A stretch of 64,000 nucleotides of DNA, from contig OZ038530.1 in NCBI GenBank assembly GCA_964036665.1, forward strand, positions 13,239,001 to 13,303,000, in the 5' to 3' direction. Positions within the stretch are counted from its first letter, which is position 1. The number at the start of each line of letters is the position of its first letter. Shown piece by piece: positions 57,495 through 64,000 of this stretch. Under the pieces are notes generated by a model, which did no database searches, was not told where the DNA came from, and saw only the letters and a program-made list of their open reading frames with translations. This DNA comes from Gordius sp. MW1 (Eukaryota; Nematomorpha; Gordioida; Gordea; Gordiidae). The translations under genes and the position numbers were made by a program.

Positions 57495-58714
57495 TACTCT
57501 TATTAGAGGTATATAATAAAGTGAGGGAAAAGATAAGAGTTAGTAAGTCATAAAGAAGTGTAAAACACTTCTTTATATAATCGCGCGCTAATCGAATTAA
57601 TACATTAAGTTAATTAACATTTAGTGGCCGCAAGCTATATGTGATAGGTCAATTAACGTCGCGAAGAAGTATGCCGTTATTGAAGGTAATATAAATGAGT
57701 CAATTAAAGAAGTAATATGCCACGAGCAATCAATTAAATATTATTAGTTACTAAAAATATTCCGCTGGGTAGAAACAGAGTTCAAACAAAATTAACATAT
57801 TTTTTGTTTGATGTAAGGGAGGTGTAAGTGATGTTCTTACTACTAGCCAGTTTTTTCCCGCCTACAGTGGTTGTTAGTGAGGTGGCCGAAGTTGTGTGTG
57901 TGTGATGTTGTTGTGCTATCCAATATATTTATAAGATACATGCCGCGGGCATACGCATATATATTGGAATCGCAATCGGTCATCAACTAAACCGGTCAGC
58001 GATGGTGAGAACGCTGGTAGTGGTAGGTGTCTTTGTTTTTGCCGAACGCAGACAGGCCATGCGGTGTTGGCTATATTGAGATGTGTTTTGTGATTAGGGC
58101 CATGTGCAGAGCAGTGGTGGGGCGTTCGGCAGACGTTGTTGTTGTCTATCTAGAGGTGTAGTAGGGCATCATGGTTTTCATCGTAAAAATAATCAGATAG
58201 GTAGGCAGCTTGTTTCCCTCACAGCAGTTCGGACACGTATTGCTCGGGGTTAGTTAAGGGGTTAAAGTTGGTTGTTGCAGCTCGATCGTGTCTTTACAAT
58301 ATTTAGATTGGATGCCGGATTGACAAAGCAGTGCTCAATTTCTGGGTTGCATAGTTTTAACAAAGAAAACCAAGACGCCGTTACTTAAGGGAGTGTTCTG
58401 GAGGAGGTAAAACAAACGGCTCCCCCGAAATGCGGGGTCGCCAATTATTGGGAGGGGGTACTCTTATTAGAGGTATATCATAAAGTGAGGGAAAAGAAAA
58501 GAGTTAGTATATAAAGAAGTGTAAAACACTTCTTTATACGCGCGCTAATTGAAATAATACATTAAGTCAATTAACATTTAGTGGTGAATCCGTGAGCTAT
58601 ATGTGTTAGTCAATTAACGTCGCGAAGTAGTATGCCGTTATATAAGGTAATATAAATGAGTCAATTAAAGAAGTAATAAGCCGCGAGCAATCAATTAAAT
58701 ATTATTGGTTACTA
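57495..58714 (+). mobile_element. TRIM-like element with direct terminal repeats of about 255 bp
   Basis: Direct repeats at 57,495-57,753 and 58,456-58,714 start TACTCTTATTAGAGGTATAT and end TTATTAGTTACTA / TTATTGGTTACTA. The internal 700 bp has no ORF with a known motif. GGGAGGGGG abuts the second repeat, resembling a polypurine tract. Each repeat contains an exact palindromic stem: AAAGAAGTGT, AAA, ACACTTCTTT. It is interpreted as a short non-autonomous LTR retrotransposon; the ends are TA...TA rather than TG...CA, so the class is uncertain. Confidence 0.65.
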
Positions 58715-58839
58715 TACTACACATACTTGTTAATAAAATATTAGATTTATGGATTAATTATTGCATCAAGTTTGTTAAATCAATAGTCCAAATTTGTCTA
58801 TTTATAATGTTTTATATTATAATCACACTTCATATTTAA

Positions 58840-58950
58840 AATTGAGATGTCTTCGGGTCGGGTTCGGGTTAAATGATTTTGGAGGTCCGGTTTGGGTTGA
58901 AAATTTTGAAATTTTTTTGGGTCGGGGTGTATTTAACGTTTCGGGTCAAA
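58840..58950. repeat. TCGGGT-rich repeat, possible hAT subterminal debris
   Basis: CTTCGGGTCGGGTTCGGGTT and GGGTCGGGG resemble the subterminal arms of the element at 22,059-22,721. Confidence 0.35.
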
Positions 58951-58988
58951 GGTGTAAATCCTACATTACAAAATATAGGGGACATATC

Positions 58989-59145
58989 CAGTGATGCGGA
59001 AAACAGAAAATTCCCGATCTCATCTCGTCTCGAAAAACCTAGACGAGACGAGAATTTGAAAAACTAACCCGAGATCGAGTCGAGAATTTTGATGTCGAGA
59101 TGAGACGATACGAGATTGTGTGGCGAGATCTCGGCTTTTTATTAA
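58989..59145 (+). mobile_element. hAT terminal region (CAGTGATGCGG family)
   Basis: CAGTGATGCGGAAAACAG is followed by alternating CTCATCTCGTCTCG and GACGAGACGAGA blocks, related to the end at 4,343-4,432 but in the opposite orientation. No transposase is seen nearby. Confidence 0.55.
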
Positions 59146-61177
59146 TCATTCAATTTTATTGAATTATTGTGTATTTTAAGTTGCATGATTTACATTCAAG
59201 GTGCCCCCTCCGTCCCATTTTTAAACCTACCCCCGTGACTAAGATAGATCTTTAAAAAAACTTAATGATTACGCTATGCCTTTTATCCATTAAATTTCCA
59301 AGGGTAAGTTTTTACTATATTTTAGATGATATGTTAAAAACAATTATCGACGAATAAACGCCCCCACAGGGTAGTTTTCTATCATCCAGTGGTGTTTGGT
59401 TATAGAAACAGTTGTGCATCATATTCGCTAATGATATAGCAACCTAGGTAAGCCCTCCTTAGCCACATGTGTTTTCAAGAGCGTGTCTGTGATTTATTTT
59501 TTTCCCTTCTCTTTAGAAATTTATATTTGCCCACAAACGTTATCTAATTACCGAGCTAGGCTATGCGTAAGCTAGGGTAGAATTATGTAGTATGGCTGAG
59601 TCAACAATCCTCCTGGTGTTTTTATGTAAATAAACATACATATAAGAGCTTATTAATTGCTATGCAATTTATTATAAATCTATTAATGATTTTTTTCTTA
59701 TTTTTCTATTGTTTTTTATATTTTAGATAATATGTTTAAAAACAATTATCGACAAATAAACCGCCCTAACTCGTAAACGCTAAACTTTGGCCGCCAAAAA
59801 ACGCGAATATCGTACGCGCCACTCCACTGCAGAGAAGAAAACCGACGAGGCTCTAACTCTTAAACGCGAAAATGCGGGCGCCAAAAAACGCGAATATTGT
59901 GCGCGCCGCAAGGCTGCTGGGGAGGAAATCGGCGAGGCCCCAAAACGAAATCGCGCCCGCTTCCTTTTGATTCGAAACGAAATAAATCTTTTAGGGGAAA
60001 CTGTAGGGGCCCGAGTTATATTTACTGTCTTCCCGAGTTTCCCTAACGTTCACATGTAACGAGTATGGCCACGTTTGTAACGGGCGTGTACGTTTATAGT
60101 TCCGTCGTGACCTTAGATGTGTCGGTAAAAAAATGCTTTCGTTATTTAGGGCTGAATTTCCCGCCGCGGATGTACCTTCATTAATGTTATGTCATACCTG
60201 CTATATATCGTTGTCTAGTGCTCGCAAACCTTTTATGTCAGAATCATATGTTTCGCCATACCCAGAGACTTTCCCGCGGTTAGATTGTGTTACACCAAGG
60301 CTGGTATCACCACAGTTATCATTCATACAGGCCAGATTAAAATTTACCCGCTGACATTAGTTCCATGGTGACGGCATTGCCACGTTCGGTCGCTGACGAC
60401 TATGCTATAAACGTGCATAGTGCATATTAAAAAACATCAATCATACAAGACTTCTCAAAAAAGAAAGATGTTAGATTATGATTGGGCTATTTGTTGACAA
60501 AACCTCTCTATAAAGATAGCAACATTAATGCCTCCTTCTTCGAACCTGAGAATAGTACACCTATGCAACCGCCTGCGCTTTGCAAGTTGAAACCTTGCCA
60601 ATCATCAACGATGCTGTTGACAAAATAACCTGTCAACAGCGGACAATGTTATGGAATGAAGAGCATTTTCTTTATCAGGCTCCTGGTCAAAACGAAATTC
60701 AACTTTGGCTGGGTTTTGACACTCATGCTAAAGAGCTATCATTTCTTAGTATATATCTTGGGAAGCCTGGGGTCTTCAAGCGAGTACCTCCTTTTGCTAT
60801 GGCCACCAGTAAAATTTGGCGTCGAGACAGACGAGATGCTCTCCCAGAGCATATTTTGTATTTGACTGCTAAGGTGTTGAAACTACTTGTCACTGAATCG
60901 ATGTATGATACGTAGAGATGTCTGATGGCTGCTGGTTGAGTAAGATATAAACTAACTGGGCATGGAGCAGAGTTGCTTGATATAAACCGTGGTATCGAGC
61001 ATGGTCGTTTGAAACTAAACATGGTTTTCAGCAGATTTCATTATAGCGTACGAGCAGAGCAGGCAATTGGCATATAATGCTAATATAAACACAATTTTAC
61101 TATTTATACATAATTGCTTATCTATATTATTTGAATTTTGAATAATAAATCAATACATTGAGGTGTTATGATATTAT

Positions 61178-61412
61178 ATAAAATAAAATGAAAAATATTT
61201 ATTTTGCGGTTTTACCTTAGTGACATTTGTCGTAATTGCCATTTTTAGAGCTAAATAAAAAATTTAAACGAAAATTGGTGGGTTAGGGTGTCATAAAATT
61301 AATAAAAATAAAAAAACGTGTTTTGCGGTTTTACTTTGGTGACGATTGTCATAATTGTCATTTTTAGAGCTAAATTAAAAAATTTAACGAAAATTTGTGG
61401 GTTAGGGTGTCA
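61178..61412 (+). repeat. Tandem duplication, about 122-bp unit, inside the Helitron
   Basis: Two adjacent copies of TTTTGCGGTTTTAC, GTCATAATTGTCATTTTTAG (or a variant) and GTGGGTTAGGGTGTCATA. They lie in a 550-bp AT-rich insert between Helitron coding blocks. Confidence 0.85.
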
Positions 61413-61559
61413 TAGGTACGTTCAAAAATATTTTGAGCAAGTCGTGTACTGTCAGTCGAAAAATGATCGGGACGAGGACTATTTCAAAAAAGTTTAGACA
61501 CAAACTTAGGTTTTCTTAAATCAATACCGAATTCGGTCCATTATTGGTCTAGTCGAAAG

Positions 61560-61988
61560 AAAGATCTCTTTGACATGTTCGCAAGTTAGGCAGACCTAGT
61601 TTGTTTTACACTTAGTGCTTGTAAATTTATATGGCCAGATATTATACACGTGGTCTATGAATTAAAATACCCTAAGGCTTACGAAGGCGCTGACATAGTC
61701 GCAAGAGTATCCAATCTCGAGCGGAGTACACTGGTCAATGACGATCCTATAACCTTTTCTTTGTATTTTGCCAAATTAGTAGAAAAGCACTTATTGATAC
61801 TTAAATCTACGAGGTGTTCTCCTTTTGGGCGTTACCGTGTACTAGATTATTTGAAACGTACCGAGTTTCAACCCCGCGGTAGTCCACACGACCTATTTCT
61901 ATGGTTACAAAACGATTCGTTTGAAACGGTATCCGAGAACATGCCCCGTACAATACAGTTGATCGATACGCTCATTAGCTCTGCATAA
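61560..61988 (+). pseudogene. Helitron Rep (HUH) domain
   Basis: RKDLFDMF and FTLSACKFIWPDIIHVVYEL lead into LVNDDPITFSLYFAKLVEKH and YRVLDYLKRTEFQPRGSPHD. In active Helitrons the HUH motif after RGSPH has two histidines (HxH); here it reads RGSPHDLFLWL, so the second histidine is gone. There is also a stop near 61,585. Confidence 0.85.
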
Positions 61989-62039
61989 AAATGCCTCGAT
62001 GAGAAATTCGCCAAACCACAATTTCATAAACATACTTTC

Positions 62040-63020
62040 ACTTGCTATAAAAAGATGCGTGGCCACCACGTCTGTCGCTTTGGTATACCGTTTGGCCTAT
62101 GCTCAAAAACTGCAGACTCATACCCATGGCTAAAGAAGATTCGCGCAAAGATCCTTTAACCAAAAAGTACGTTGAGGTGAAAGCGGATATCGAGTCTCGG
62201 TGGCGGGCAATACAAGCTTTGACGAATTCCTCGACTTTCATCGTGTTTCCTCGTACGTCAATTATCTCAACGTATTGCGTGCAGGGATACACCGTCCTAT
62301 GATATTCCTAAAACCAGGTGTAAATGAGCTATGGAATAATCCTATGAATCCATGGGTATCGATGACTCTTAAATCATGGACATACAATTTATCTTTGATG
62401 AATATTCGTTACACCGTCGAATACGTGAACAAGGCTGAGTGGCCTTAGCTCCTTTTATAGGAATTTACTAAAATCGCGGGTAGAGTATCCCGATCAAGAT
62501 TGTATACGTGAACTGGGAACTCGCCCACTTTACGCAATTGAAATGAGTAATTAAGATGCAGCATGGCATTTATCGCGTTTAGGCATGTCAGTCTCGAGCC
62601 CTAAGATAGTTTACATACCCACGGTTTACACGATCCGCAACTTGTGGTAAATAGTCATTCTCAGAGGGATGCCAAATTACTTGATGCAAAATTCACGAAT
62701 ATTTGGCAAGAGAGTTTATTCGATCGATACGCGCGACGTCCCGTTGCTCTTGCTACCTTATGCCTAGCAGATTTTGTATCTTCCTATTATACACGTAAAA
62801 ATGGTGAATATGTTAAACAAAATCTTCCTAGAATTATACGCTACGGACGCTATAATTTGAACGAACTTGCCCACTACAGTGAGATGACGCTCTTGTATAT
62901 ACCATTCCGTATCGAACGCGTAGATCTATTAGACAACGACAAATATCTTAATTTCCGACTCTCACGAGCGCAAAATTCTCGAGGCTCAAAAAGGTTACGA
63001 ATTGGACGTTGATATTGAAA
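62040..63020 (+). pseudogene. Helitron Rep C-terminal and linker region
   Basis: HHVCRFGIPFGLCSKT (C-rich motif), FDEFLDFHRVSSYVNYLNVL, RPMIFLKPGVNELWNNPMNP, YTVEYVNKAEW. Then LATLCLADFVSSYY, LPRIIRYGRYNLNEL and EMTLLYIPFRIERVDLL. The catalytic tyrosine region (normally YVVxYxxK) is the YTVEYVNKAE segment and keeps its tyrosines. At least three frame breaks. Confidence 0.85.
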
Positions 63021-63309
63021 TGACCATGTCCGAATATCGTCATTTGTATAATTGCGATGTCTGCCTGCCAAACAGCCCGACGCGGAGCGGCGCACTAGAT
63101 TCGATGTTGGCACAGAGATGGTAGCAAGGTTGGCAGTCGTTGATACTAATGACATTTGTAAATTTGCTATGCAAAACACAGCGAACATTCAAAAGCGTGC
63201 TAACATACTTACCCACGAAGAATATTGTTCACAAGTTCGACGTGCTAACGCGCGCCAGTTGTCCTTGCTCGATCATACATCGCAAGTGGCCTAGAGGCAA
63301 TCGTAACCC

Positions 63310-64000
63310 CTGCAGTTTTTTTTTAACATACCAGCAGGTAGTAGGAAAACCGTAATGCTCAAACTCCTTATGGATACATGTAATCGCTACTCGGAAGGTG
63401 TTGCTGGTTATAATGCGTTTAATAGCGGCTTTTACCGGTAGAGCTTCTAGTGCAATAGGTGGTGTTACCGTCCACTCTGCTTCGCACATTAAGCAAGTAG
63501 CTGTAAATGTTCCTAACAATCCTCTAGCGAATCACTAAATTCTCGCGTCGTTTTCCGCAGTATAGACACGATATTCCTCGATGAAAAAAATATGATAGGT
63601 ACATACATGTTAACTAAAATTATTACTGATTACAGCAATTCACTTCGAACCATGACACCCTTTTTGGTGGAATGAGTATTGTCTTTTGTAAGCACGCATG
63701 ATCTACCCTTATCGGTCCACTTCTCTGGCACTCTTTGGCTTATTATCCGCTTACGGAGATAATGCGTCAGGCAGAAAAAACCTTCTCCAATATCCTAACA
63801 AAAGCTGCGAATAGGTAGGTCTTAAGTTTAGATGAAAAAACTAATTGAAATCGTTGCTAACATGGCTATACCCCTGCTGAGACAGCCTTAAGAATTTTTT
63901 ACATGACTGCAGACGTGGGTAAGTTTAATCAGAGCGCGTTTTTAGATGGAATGGTACACCACGCCCTTGATGTTTACTCCAGTTATACAACTGTGTCTCA
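63310..64000 (+). pseudogene. Helitron Pif1-type helicase, N-terminal half
   Basis: Walker A is degenerate: IPAGSRKTVMLKLLMDTCNR (GxGKT expected). AGYNAF, VVFRSIDTIFLDE (Walker B, DE), MIGTYMLTKI, TPF, YYPLTEIMRQAEKTFSNILT and RIFYMTADVGKFNQSAF follow. Several frame changes. It continues beyond 64,000. Confidence 0.85.

Larger units (their letters stand above)
59787..64000 (+). mobile_element. Helitron (Rep-helicase), decayed, runs off the right edge
   Basis: A series of plus-strand pieces follows Helitron protein order: basic repeats (KREYRTRHSTAEKKTDEA), LDCVTPRLVSPQLSFIQARL, VTALPRSVADDYAINVH, then APGQNEIQLWLGFDTHAKEL and ATSKIWRRDRRDALPEHILY. The Rep domain and then a Pif1-type helicase follow. 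Nearly every junction is a frameshift or stop. No terminal hairpin/CTRR end is visible because the 3' end lies outside the window. Confidence 0.9.

Noticed and set aside
63229-63519. Minus-strand 96-codon ORF near the right edge
   Set aside because: The plus strand carries Helitron helicase motifs through the same bases; the minus frame is a shadow.

Overview
The window is animal nuclear DNA: AT-rich, intron-bearing and loaded with transposable elements. It has no operons, bacterial genes or CRISPR arrays. Two host genes can be reconstructed from sequence. I cannot name the species. The mix of Mag-like and CsRn1-like Ty3/gypsy elements, a Ginger-type DNA transposon, a Helitron, many hAT and PIF/Harbinger miniatures, and 33-37 nt introns in one host gene fits an invertebrate.

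Layout. 1-3,010: a 5'-truncated CsRn1-like gypsy element on the minus strand; its RT is broken but its RNase H tail and integrase are open. 3,850-4,435: a hAT 5' end with a BED zinc finger. 5,778-34,147: a WNK kinase gene on the plus strand. Fifteen coding exons join in phase to 1,862 codons plus stop. Intron 1 (10 kb) and intron 2 (7 kb) are full of hAT, Harbinger and composite repeats, plus one unidentified 158-codon ORF. 34,150-38,830: 3' flank with MITEs, tRNA-like relics and a composite repeat. 38,838-45,560: one or two Ginger elements delimited by CCGG. The first encodes a gypsy-type integrase with GPY and OTU-protease modules; the second is mostly an inverted, G-rich minisatellite. 46,440-49,750: two more copies of the composite repeat seen in WNK intron 1. 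51,851-52,812: a complete five-exon AIG1/ADTRP-like gene on the minus strand. 53,004-57,147: an LTR-bounded Mag-like gypsy element just upstream of that gene. 57,495-58,714: a short terminal-repeat (TRIM-like) element. 59,787-64,000: a decayed Helitron Rep/helicase, running off the right edge.

The two host genes have no evident functional link. WNK kinases signal through OSR1/SPAK to cation-chloride transport, and this protein keeps the WNK lysine arrangement, an FxF-type PF2 domain and an RFxV docking motif. The AIG1-like protein is expected to be a multipass membrane hydrolase. The rest is mostly transposon history: nested insertions with readable target-site duplications, a near-duplicate 1.8-kb element at 9.7 and 47.9 kb, and a stray copy of WNK exon 1 sequence at a MITE boundary.
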